Part shown: positions 52,898-60,822 of the stretch, in pieces
Layout: every line of letters begins with the position of its first letter
How positions within the stretch are numbered: position 1 is the first letter of the stretch
From: Mycolicibacterium senegalense
Lineage (GTDB): Bacteria > Actinomycetota > Actinomycetes > Mycobacteriales > Mycobacteriaceae
Length of the DNA stretch: 64,000 bases
Assembly (NCBI RefSeq): GCF_019645875.1
Contig: NZ_CP081000.1
Span: forward strand, 372,001-436,000
Reading direction: 5' to 3'
The notes under the pieces: model-generated
Database searches by the model: none
Told to the model about the DNA's origin: nothing
Seen by the model: the letters and a program-made list of their open reading frames with translations, nothing else
Position numbers and translations under genes: made by a program

Positions 52898-53359
52898 ATG
52901 GCACCTCGTCGCCCACAGCTCGCGGACTTCCTGTGCTTTGCCATCTACTCGGCCAACTTGGCGTACGGCAAGGCTTACAAGCCGATCCTGGATGCCAAAG
53001 GCATCACGTACACGCAGTACATCGCGATCGTCGCGCTCTCGGAGCAGGACCACCAGACCGTGGGCAGCCTGGGGGAAAAGCTGTTCCTGGAGTCCAACAC
53101 GCTGACCCCGATCCTGAAGAAGCTCGAGGCGCTCGGATACGTGACGCGGCATCGTGATCCCAACGACGAGCGTCAGGTGATCGTCAGCCTCACCGACGCC
53201 GGCCGGGAGCTGCGCGAGCTGGCCTTCGAGATGGACCTCGTCGCGGCGACTGGCCTGTCACCGGACGAGCTCAAGACCATGCAGCGTGGTGTTTCCACGC
53301 TGCGCGACAACCTGCGTAACTACTCGCGATCCCCTGTTGAACCTGCGGACACGGCGTGA
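52898..53359 (+). CDS. ohrR: OhrR-type MarR-family peroxide sensor
   Basis: A 153-residue MarR regulator. The redox-sensing cysteine is Cys13 in LADFLCFAIYSAN, the hallmark of OhrR, followed by the conserved Tyr residues and the winged helix (VGSLGEKLFLESNTLTPILKKLEALGYVTRHRDPNDERQV). Oxidation by organic hydroperoxide releases it from DNA and lets ohr be expressed. No second cysteine is present, so it is of the one-Cys type. Its last 40 bases overlap the convergent MFS gene. Confidence 0.9.
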   Translation: MAPRRPQLADFLCFAIYSANLAYGKAYKPILDAKGITYTQYIAIVALSEQDHQTVGSLGEKLFLESNTLTPILKKLEALGYVTRHRDPNDERQVIVSLTDAGRELRELAFEMDLVAATGLSPDELKTMQRGVSTLRDNLRNYSRSPVEPADTA

Positions 53360-55359
53360 GAGTTCGACTGGGCCGCGCCCTCTGCGCAGGATGAACGTCG
53401 GCATTCCTCGGGGATGACCAGAACCGGCGTCGTGGCGTGCGCGACGACGGCGGCCGCCACACTGCCCTCCAAATGGCCGAGCAACCCGTTGCGCCGGTGC
53501 GGGCCCACCACGATGAGGCTTGCGTTGTGCTCGCGCGCAGTCTCGACGATGCCCTTCCAAATCGGTGCCGCTTCGACGGCTATCGCCTCCGCCGAGAAAC
53601 CGGCCCGGGTGGCCAGCGATGCGCCGTGTGCGGCCGTCTGCTGGGCGACCCGGCGTACTTCGGTGGCCTGATCGGCGTCGAAGTGCGTGGCCTCGACCGG
53701 CGTGAAGCCGACGTCGACGGGTTGCCAGACGCACACCACCAGAGCGTCGCGCTGACCTGAGAGCTCTGTCGCGGCCTGTTCGATCGCGGAGGCGGCGCGG
53801 GCCGTTCCGTCGTAGGCGAGCAGTACCGGTCCCGGAGAGGTGGGCTCGACGACCGGTGCGATCGTCGTATCCCGATGGGCAGCGCCGGCGGGGGTGCGCG
53901 GCGCGGACAGGCCGGGACGGAGCCGGGCGAGCAGTGGCGGCGAATACCAGGCCGGCGATTCACCATCGAGGAACTGGTCGAGGTCCGGCTTCTGAGGGCG
54001 CGCGCCGCTGAGCGCGTAGACGGCCACCCCGAAGAGGGCACCTCCGATCGACAGCCCGAATCCGACCCACAGGGCATCGCCCGCGCCCGCGGTCAGACCG
54101 CCCGCTGCGGTGGCCGCGAAGTGGGCGAAGATCGGCGCCACCATGAAGGCCGCGACGGCTCGCAGCAGCTCGATGATCGCGAACACGCGCTGAAGGCTGT
54201 TCGACTGCAGGGAGAAGCCGGCGACGAACAATGCGGGAGCCACCGTGGCGCCCAACGCCAGCCCGGTCAGCGCCGAGGCGATGAGAGCGAGCGGTTGGTT
54301 CGCCGGTATCGCGAGCCGGAACATCACGATGCCCGCGGCCAGCAGTCCCATGCCGACCAGCGGAAGGTAGTGCATCGAGCGCTTGGAGATGACGGATCCG
54401 AACACGAAGGCCATCACGATGGCGCCACCGAGTTCCGGCAGGTAGAGCAGCCCGACCTGAACGGGACTGTAGGTCTGCATGAAGACCTCGGCCGTCAGCG
54501 CGGTCGCCGCCACCGACGCTGCCGCCGCGAACAACGCGACACCGACCCCGGCGACGGGAATCGAACTGGTCAGCATGGTGCGGACGGTCAGCAGCGGGCG
54601 AGGGGCCTTGAACTGGTACACGATCAGCACGACGATCAGCGCCAGTCCGCCGAGCATCGGCACGATCACCGCCGGGTCGGTGAACGCATGGCTGGTGAGT
54701 TGGGAGGCGCCGATGAAGGCGGCAGCGCAGCCGACCGAGGCCAGACCGATGGCGCGGAGGTCGCGCGGCGCATCGAGGTCGGCAGGCGGTGCATCTTCGA
54801 ATGTCAGGGCCGCCATGACCAAGGCCAAGAAGGCGATTCCGGCGACGATCCAGAACAGCGGACGCCAGGCGTCGGTTTCTGCTTGGACACCGCCGATGAA
54901 CGGGCCCAGCGCGACGGCCCCGAACACGCACATGTTCATGATCACGGCGGTGTTGCGCAGCTTGTCTCGAGGAAAGCCGATGGTCAGGGGCGGTGCGGCG
55001 GCGATCAGCAGCATGCTGGTGGCCAGCCCTTGCAGGATGTGACCGCAGATGAACATCGTCCCGTTGACCGCCGACGCGGCCAGCATCGAGCCCACGACCA
55101 GGACCACCGCATACGCCAGCAGCATCCGGCGCTGAGGCAGGTGCTGGGCGAATTGGACCGCGAGAACGGTGCCGACGGCGTAGGCAGCGTTGCCCAGCCC
55201 CGAGCCCAGGCTCATCGTCTGGGTCGACATGTTCAGTTGAGCCGAGATGATCGGTACCAGCGGATCGACCGCGGCGGACAGCGCCAGGTAAGGGATCAAG
55301 GCCAGGGTGACCATGGCGGCCACCGCGGGGTACCGGCCGGCGAGTGGACCTTGACGCAT
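53320..55359 (-). CDS. MFS transporter fused to a universal stress protein domain
   Basis: A 679-residue protein. Residues about 1-460 form a 14-helix MFS transporter of the drug:H+ antiporter-2 kind; a linker follows to about 510; residues about 510-655 are a UspA domain (VLLAYDGTARAASAIEQAA ... LIVVGPHRRNGLLGHLEGSVAAAVVAHATTPVLVIP). The ATP-binding G-x2-G-x9-G-S motif is only partly kept: GPHRRNGLLGHLEGS has the late Gly-Ser. The tail after it is disordered. Regulation of transport by nucleotide through the Usp domain is a possible role. The start ATG follows a 267-bp non-coding region. Confidence 0.82.
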   Translation of the reverse strand: MRQGPLAGRYPAVAAMVTLALIPYLALSAAVDPLVPIISAQLNMSTQTMSLGSGLGNAAYAVGTVLAVQFAQHLPQRRMLLAYAVVLVVGSMLAASAVNGTMFICGHILQGLATSMLLIAAAPPLTIGFPRDKLRNTAVIMNMCVFGAVALGPFIGGVQAETDAWRPLFWIVAGIAFLALVMAALTFEDAPPADLDAPRDLRAIGLASVGCAAAFIGASQLTSHAFTDPAVIVPMLGGLALIVVLIVYQFKAPRPLLTVRTMLTSSIPVAGVGVALFAAAASVAATALTAEVFMQTYSPVQVGLLYLPELGGAIVMAFVFGSVISKRSMHYLPLVGMGLLAAGIVMFRLAIPANQPLALIASALTGLALGATVAPALFVAGFSLQSNSLQRVFAIIELLRAVAAFMVAPIFAHFAATAAGGLTAGAGDALWVGFGLSIGGALFGVAVYALSGARPQKPDLDQFLDGESPAWYSPPLLARLRPGLSAPRTPAGAAHRDTTIAPVVEPTSPGPVLLAYDGTARAASAIEQAATELSGQRDALVVCVWQPVDVGFTPVEATHFDADQATEVRRVAQQTAAHGASLATRAGFSAEAIAVEAAPIWKGIVETAREHNASLIVVGPHRRNGLLGHLEGSVAAAVVAHATTPVLVIPEECRRSSCAEGAAQSNSHAVSAGSTGDRE

Positions 55360-55626
55360 CAGCGCCGCCCGCTGCGGGCTGTAGGCATTGCCTGGCGCTG
55401 CGGCGCCGCGTTCGGACAGTCGGCTATCGAGTTCGGTTGGCGCACGTGTCCGTTTAACCGTCCACCCGGCCGCGGTTATTCCGTTGTCTGCGAATTAATT
55501 CCGGATTGTGAAGCGACTCACCTAAATTTGCATAGAACAACGATGTGTTGTATGTCGAGCCAATTGTGCTGGGGTGGTGAGGCTTTCAAGAAACTCACAG
55601 CAAATTGACAGTGACTCTGAGCTTGA
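55360..55626. other. Upstream region of the MFS-Usp gene with an inverted repeat
   Basis: 267 bp between the dehydrogenase stop and the MFS-Usp start, both on the minus strand. It is AT-richer than the surroundings. It contains ACAAC-GATGT-GTTGT (55537-55551), a possible operator. No ORF with coding character and no RNA gene were seen. Confidence 0.4.
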
Positions 55627-56658
55627 CTACGGCTTGAGCTGAACTTTGAGATCCGCGCCCGAGCGAGAGAACGCTCTGGCATAGCCGTCTGCGGCCTCGT
55701 CCAGCGCCATCGTGGTGGTGAAGATTCCGTCGACGTCGAGACGGCCGGCCTGCAGTAGCGGAATCAGTTCCGGCCAGGTCTGCTGCACCGGTGCGGTGGT
55801 GAACCGGATGGTCAGGCTGCGCAGCAGGCAGCCCAGGGCGGGCATCGGGTAGGGCTGCAGGTCGTGCACGCCGACGATAGACACCGTGCCGCCGGCGCGG
55901 GCGGCGTCGATGGCGTCGTTGATCGAGGCGTCCATGCCGACCGCGTCGATGACGGAGTCCACCCCGAGACCGCCGGTGGCCTCCCGGATCGCCTGTGCCG
56001 ATGGTGGAGCGAAGGTGATGGCGCCCGAGGCTTCCGCCCGTTCGCGCCGAGCCTCCACCGGGTCGACGGCGAAAACCTTTGCCGCACCGAGGGTGATGGC
56101 ACTGCGCAGGGCACACATCCCGACCGCGCCCAGGCCGATCACGGCGACGGAGCCGCCGACGGGAATGTCGGCGCGTTTGGCCGCCGCCCAGCCGGTGGCC
56201 AGGTTGTCGGTGAGCAGGAGGGCTTGCTCGGTGCTGATGCCCTCCGGCATCTTCAGCAGTTGGAAATTGGCGGCCGGCACGGCAAGGAGTTCGGCCTGGG
56301 CGCCGCCGAGGAATCCGGTGCCGAAGATCTGTGGGCCCTGCACGCAGCGGATAGGGTCGTGGGTCGCGCAGCCGCCGCAACGGCCGCAGCCAGCCACCGA
56401 AGAGACCAGAACCCGGTCACCGACGTCGACTCCGGTTACCTCCGGGCCGATTTCGACGATCGTGCCGACGGCCTCATGCCCTACCGACACCGGATCCACG
56501 ATCGGGTAGTGCCCCTCAAGGAAGTGCAGGTCCGATCCGCAGATCGAGGCGGCCTCGACCTTGACGATGGCACCGTCGGGTCCTGGGAGGACCGGGTCCG
56601 GGCGAGACTCGACGTGGATCTTTCCAGCACTGTCGACGACGACCGCGCGCATGCTCAT
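55627..56658 (-). CDS. Zinc-dependent alcohol dehydrogenase (MDR family)
   Basis: A 343-residue medium-chain dehydrogenase. Catalytic-zinc residues are Cys40 (SICGSDLH) and His61-Glu62 (GHEAVG); the structural-zinc loop is intact (GCGRCGGCATHDPIRC). The NAD(P) fold is VAVIGLGAVGMCALRSA. It is coupled to the Baeyer-Villiger monooxygenase (ATGA overlap), so it probably oxidises a secondary alcohol to the ketone that the monooxygenase then uses. The substrate is unknown. Confidence 0.85.
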   Translation of the reverse strand: MSMRAVVVDSAGKIHVESRPDPVLPGPDGAIVKVEAASICGSDLHFLEGHYPIVDPVSVGHEAVGTIVEIGPEVTGVDVGDRVLVSSVAGCGRCGGCATHDPIRCVQGPQIFGTGFLGGAQAELLAVPAANFQLLKMPEGISTEQALLLTDNLATGWAAAKRADIPVGGSVAVIGLGAVGMCALRSAITLGAAKVFAVDPVEARRERAEASGAITFAPPSAQAIREATGGLGVDSVIDAVGMDASINDAIDAARAGGTVSIVGVHDLQPYPMPALGCLLRSLTIRFTTAPVQQTWPELIPLLQAGRLDVDGIFTTTMALDEAADGYARAFSRSGADLKVQLKP

Positions 56659-58571
56659 GCCTCCTGCACTGTGAAGTCTGACCAGACGGGTTCATCGATG
56701 GCGGAACGGTATTCGCTCAGCCGCCATGGGCTGACGGTGTGGATCTCGCCGTCGGCGTTCTTGAAATACGAGTGTTTGATCGACGGTTGCGCCCACACGG
56801 TGAGGCGGATCGCCTCCTGCGATCGCTGGTGCCACGCCTTGGTCGGCTCGGGCAGCGGCTCCATGGTCCGCAAACCCTCGGTGATGAGATGTTCGAGGCA
56901 CTGATTGATGTAGCGCATCTGCAGCTCGGAGTTGAGGATCAGGCTGCCGCCGTGAGCCAGATGAGTACCCGGGCCGTAGGTCATGAAGAAGTTGGGGAAA
57001 CCCGGCACCGTGATGCCGCGATAGGCGTACGGGCGCTGCCCCCAGGCGTCGCGCAGGTCGATGCCGTCGCGTCCGGCGATGGTCATCGGGAACAGCACGT
57101 CCGTGGCGCGAAAACCTGTGGCGTACACGATGATATCGGCGTCGTATGTCTGGCCGTCGGCCGTGACGATCCCGGTCGGCGTGATGCGTTCGATCGGGGT
57201 GCGGATCAGCTCCACGTTGTCGCGTTTGAGGGTGCTCAGCCAGCTGCCATTGTCCTGCAGGGTCCGCTTGCCGGTCGCCGGATAGTCCGGCATAACCTTG
57301 GCCAGCAGTTCGGGGTCGTCACCGACCTGGGTGGTGATCCAGTCGGTGAACATGATGCGGGCGATGGCGTTGATCTCGCTGACCGCATTGCCCTGGTCGT
57401 CATAGTCGGGGTCGACCCGTGCGGCGTCCAAGCCCTTGTCAGCTCCGGGCCACAGCAGCAGGAAGCGGTACCAGCGGCCGTAGTACGGCAGGTGCTCCAT
57501 TGCCCAGCGGACACCATCGGCGACGGGCTCGTGGTACATCGGGTTGGGGAACATCCACTGCGCGGTGCGCTGAAAGACGGTGAGGTGCTCGACCTTGTCG
57601 GCGATGGCCGGCGCGATCTGGAAGCCGCTGGCGCCGGCCCCGATCAGCGCGACCCGCTTGCCGGTGACGTCGACGTCGTGGTCCCATGCTGCGGAGTGAA
57701 AGGCCGGTCCCGCAAAGGTTTCCGCGCCGGGGAAGTCTGGGATCTGGGGTCGGTTGAGCTGTCCGACGGCGGTGATGACGGCGTTGGCCTGCAGGATCTC
57801 CGTGCCGGCCGCCGACCGCACCGTGACGTTCCACATCTCGCCGTCCCACGCCGCGGAGACCACCTCGGTGTTCCACCGGATGTTCGGTTCCAGCTCGTGG
57901 CGGTCCACCACGTCACGGAAGTACTGGCGCAGCTCGGGCTGCTCGGCGAAGAAGTGATCCCAGTGGTTGCTGGGTTCGAAGCTGTAGCAATAGAAGTGGT
58001 TGGCCACGTCCACGCGCGCCCCGGGATAGCTGTTCTCCCACCAGGTTCCGCCCGGTCCGGCGTTCTTCTCGATGATCGTGAAGTCGATCCCGGCCTGCTT
58101 GAGACGCACCCCGGCCAGCACTCCTGACTCGCCGCAGCCGATCACGATGACGCGGAAATCGCGCGTGTCCTCCAGTGTCGCCGGCCGGCGCGGATCAACT
58201 CCCTCGAGGTCGAGTTCTTCGAGCATCAGCGGCACGTTGTCGTCGTCGACCGGCTCGCAGGCCGCCCAGTCCATCATCTCCCGGACCAGCGCGGCGGGCA
58301 GCGGCTCGGGCACCGGGCACCCGCGGTCGCGGTAGTCGGCGATCACCGGCAACGCGACTTCACGGACCCGTGCCTTGTCCTCCTCGCTCATGAAGCCCTG
58401 GACCTCGTTGAGGAACAGCCCGGCCTGCTTGAACTCGCGGATGTAGCGCGCATCGCCGGTGATGTGCACGAGTGAGAGCAGCAGGGTCGGGATGCTGACC
58501 TGCTCCAATGCCGTCGCGATCTCGGCATCGGGCGTGGTGAACGGCTGGCCGACGTGGAAACTCCGGGTCAC
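56655..58571 (-). CDS. Baeyer-Villiger monooxygenase, 4-hydroxyacetophenone type
   Basis: A 638-residue flavin monooxygenase. FAD motif GCGESG (145-150), BVMO fingerprint FAGPAFHSAAWD (about 287-298), and NADPH motif GAGASG. The 140-residue N-terminal extension before the FAD fold is the mark of the HAPMO group, which converts aryl ketones to esters. GTG start without a ribosome site; TAGCGT upstream on the same strand fits a leaderless start. First gene of a two-gene operon, divergent from the AraC-type regulator. No esterase is encoded beside it. Confidence 0.87.
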   Translation of the reverse strand: MTRSFHVGQPFTTPDAEIATALEQVSIPTLLLSLVHITGDARYIREFKQAGLFLNEVQGFMSEEDKARVREVALPVIADYRDRGCPVPEPLPAALVREMMDWAACEPVDDDNVPLMLEELDLEGVDPRRPATLEDTRDFRVIVIGCGESGVLAGVRLKQAGIDFTIIEKNAGPGGTWWENSYPGARVDVANHFYCYSFEPSNHWDHFFAEQPELRQYFRDVVDRHELEPNIRWNTEVVSAAWDGEMWNVTVRSAAGTEILQANAVITAVGQLNRPQIPDFPGAETFAGPAFHSAAWDHDVDVTGKRVALIGAGASGFQIAPAIADKVEHLTVFQRTAQWMFPNPMYHEPVADGVRWAMEHLPYYGRWYRFLLLWPGADKGLDAARVDPDYDDQGNAVSEINAIARIMFTDWITTQVGDDPELLAKVMPDYPATGKRTLQDNGSWLSTLKRDNVELIRTPIERITPTGIVTADGQTYDADIIVYATGFRATDVLFPMTIAGRDGIDLRDAWGQRPYAYRGITVPGFPNFFMTYGPGTHLAHGGSLILNSELQMRYINQCLEHLITEGLRTMEPLPEPTKAWHQRSQEAIRLTVWAQPSIKHSYFKNADGEIHTVSPWRLSEYRSAIDEPVWSDFTVQEA

Positions 58572-58579
58572 GCGGCGTT

Positions 58580-58598
58580 ACGCTACTGCCCGTAGCGT
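58580..58598. promoter_or_regulatory. Inverted repeat between the BVMO and AraC genes
   Basis: ACGCTAC-TGCCC-GTAGCGT, perfect 7-bp arms, nine bases upstream of the BVMO start and covering its likely -10. A candidate site for the AraC-type regulator; GCGTTA also occurs twice as a direct repeat here. Confidence 0.45.
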
Positions 58599-58739
58599 TA
58601 TGTGACAAGGGATGGACGGAGACGCGTCGTAGCTGCGGCATTGGCCAAGCGGTCTGAGAACCGATACCGGCGGCGCCGCAAAGCACCGTCGTACGCTTGC
58701 ATGCGAATGAGCAGACCTGGCGTCGACCGAGGAGCGGCA

Positions 58740-59669
58740 ATGAGTTCGTCCGCCAACGCGGCCCTACAAGCGCTCCGAAGTGCCGTTCTCGACAAAGAAC
58801 CTGACACGTCGAACATGAACGTCCTGCTACCGGGGGTATCCGTGCATCGGCACAACGGTGATGCCGTCCAGATGCCCAGCATCCAGAGCCCCTTCTTGTA
58901 CCTAGTTCTTGATGGATCGCTCACGCTGCACCAACACGACGGAATCCGGCAGATCGGGCCCGGGCACTTCGTAGTGTCAGAGATCGACACCCCGGCTCAC
59001 GGGTACATCGCCGAGCGACCGTTGGTGGCACTGTTGGTCGAGTTCACTCTCGACGAAGTCGCCTCGGTGCTCCTGGAATTCGACGACGGACTCCCCCGCA
59101 CCGTATTCATCGGCAACGGCGACCCGGGCCAGGATCTCGGGATTGACGAGCGACTGTTGGACAGCGTCGGCCGCCTGGTCGGACTGCACGAGAATCCGGA
59201 CGACGTCGATTTCATGGCGCGTCATTTGAAGCGTGAGGTCATCTACCGGTTGGTCACCGGTGCGCAGGGGCGGGCGATCGTCAGCGCAGTGACGAATCTC
59301 CAGGATGCTGCTGAGATGTACTACGTCAACGCCTGGATAAAACGCAACTACAAGCGAGCATTCACGGTCGAGGCACTGGCACGGCAAAGCGATATGAGCC
59401 CGTCGGCCTTCCACCGCAAGTTCAAGAATGCCGTGCAGATGGGCCCGCTGCAGTGCCAGAAACAGTTGCGGTTGACCGAGGCTCGTCGGTTGTTGCTCGA
59501 CGGGGCGATGAGCGTCACGGACGTCGCGGTGCACGTCGGGTACGAAAGCGCCTCGCAGTTCAGCCGTGAGTACCGTCGCGAGTTCGGAAAGCCGCCGCGT
59601 CAAGACATCGCGAGCCTCCAGGAACGCCTGCATCACTTGACAGATAAGCCTGGGCGTCAAAACAACTGA
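58740..59669 (+). CDS. AraC-family regulator
   Basis: A 309-residue regulator with an N-terminal AraC_N-type cupin (about 30-185; GVSVHRHNGDAVQMP, PFLYLVLDGSLTL) and a C-terminal double helix-turn-helix (about 215-300; FTVEALARQSDMSPSAFHRKFK ... DVAVHVGYESASQFSREYRREFG). ATG 58740 has GAGGAG. It lies between the ketone-oxidising operon (divergent) and a second dehydrogenase gene (same strand, 165 bp on), and probably controls one or both in response to the substrate. Confidence 0.87.
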   Translation: MSSSANAALQALRSAVLDKEPDTSNMNVLLPGVSVHRHNGDAVQMPSIQSPFLYLVLDGSLTLHQHDGIRQIGPGHFVVSEIDTPAHGYIAERPLVALLVEFTLDEVASVLLEFDDGLPRTVFIGNGDPGQDLGIDERLLDSVGRLVGLHENPDDVDFMARHLKREVIYRLVTGAQGRAIVSAVTNLQDAAEMYYVNAWIKRNYKRAFTVEALARQSDMSPSAFHRKFKNAVQMGPLQCQKQLRLTEARRLLLDGAMSVTDVAVHVGYESASQFSREYRREFGKPPRQDIASLQERLHHLTDKPGRQNN

Positions 59670-59834
59670 CGATTGCTGCTATTTCACGGGGCGGTCGCGA
59701 GCAGAATCGTGCATTCCCCGGACAGGAACAGGCAACCCTGCACGGCTTGCGGAGTGAGAACGTCGAACGGTCGACGAGACAGACCGTGTCGTGACGCGCG
59801 CCGCGCGGACGTGAGAGAACAAGGAATAGCGACG

Positions 59835-60791
59835 ATGACAACAATGATGGCCGTCCAGGTTCCCGCCGAGGGGAAGCCGTTGGAACTCACCGAGCTTCCG
59901 GTGCCGGAGCCCATGGCCGGGCAGGTCCGCATCAAGGTTGAGGCGTGCGGCGTCTGTCATGGTGAGGCGAAGATTGTGGACGGGTGGGCGTCGGCCTACC
60001 CGCGCATCCCCGGACATGAGGTTGTCGGCATCATCGACACGCTCGGCGAGCAGGTCGAAGGCTGGGAGGTCGGCCAGCGGGTCGGTATCGGTTGGCATGG
60101 CGGCCAAGACAATACGACGGGCATGACGATGGACGGCGGCTATGCCGAGTACATGGTCGCGTTCCCTGAGGGGCTCGTCGAGATCCCGGACGGCATCTCC
60201 CCGGAGGAAGCAGCTCCCATCCTGTGCGCCGGCGAGACCGTGTTCAGCGCGCTGAAAAACAGCAAGGCCCAGATGGGCGACCTGGTTGCCGTGTCCGGTA
60301 TCGGCGGATTGGGTCACCTCGCCGTGCAGTACGCGCGCAAGGCCGGTTATGAGGTGGCCGCCATCTCCCGCGGTGCCGACAAGGCAGAGCTTGCCCGTCA
60401 ACTCGGTGCACACCACTACATCGACGCGGCGGCCGGTGATGTCGCCGAGCAGTTGACTGCCCTCGGTGGTGCGACGGTCATTGTGGCCACCGCACCGAAC
60501 CCTGATGCCATCGCAGCGTTGATCGGCGGTCTGGCTCCCAACGGTGAGCTCGTCCTCGCCGCGGTGTCCGACGAGCCCATCGGCTGGTCGGCCCTGGACT
60601 TCCTTCGTGGACAGGCCACTGTCAAGGGCACATTCACCGACGTCGATGCGATGGCCGAAGCGATCAAATACAGCGTCTTGACCGAAGCGCGGCCCATGAT
60701 CGAGGTCTTTCCGCTCGAGAAGGCGCGTGAGGCCTACGACAAGATGATGAACGCGACGGTCCGTTTCCGGGCCGTCCTCTCGATGCGCTGA
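59835..60791 (+). CDS. Zinc-type alcohol dehydrogenase lacking the structural-zinc lobe
   Basis: A 318-residue MDR enzyme. The catalytic-zinc ligands remain: Cys38 (ACGVCHGEAK), His61-Glu62 (PGHEVVG) and Cys131 (ILCAGET). The cofactor fold is VSGIGGLGHLAVQYARKAG. The segment between GIGWHGG (residue 90) and TGMTMDGGYAEYM is only four residues (QDNT), whereas AdhA-type relatives have about 20-25 residues there with four structural-zinc cysteines. The frame is intact and the rest is normal in length. AAGGAA precedes the ATG. Inferred role: alcohol/aldehyde conversion in the same pathway. Confidence 0.85.
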   Translation: MTTMMAVQVPAEGKPLELTELPVPEPMAGQVRIKVEACGVCHGEAKIVDGWASAYPRIPGHEVVGIIDTLGEQVEGWEVGQRVGIGWHGGQDNTTGMTMDGGYAEYMVAFPEGLVEIPDGISPEEAAPILCAGETVFSALKNSKAQMGDLVAVSGIGGLGHLAVQYARKAGYEVAAISRGADKAELARQLGAHHYIDAAAGDVAEQLTALGGATVIVATAPNPDAIAALIGGLAPNGELVLAAVSDEPIGWSALDFLRGQATVKGTFTDVDAMAEAIKYSVLTEARPMIEVFPLEKAREAYDKMMNATVRFRAVLSMR

Positions 60792-60822
60792 GGCTGTACC
60801 CCACTGCGGGATGACGCCTTCA

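Noticed and set aside
53875..55608. 577-codon open frame on the plus strand opposite the MFS-Usp gene
   Set aside because: It has low-complexity Arg/Gly/Gln/His composition, no domain, and is the antisense shadow of a GC-rich coding sequence.
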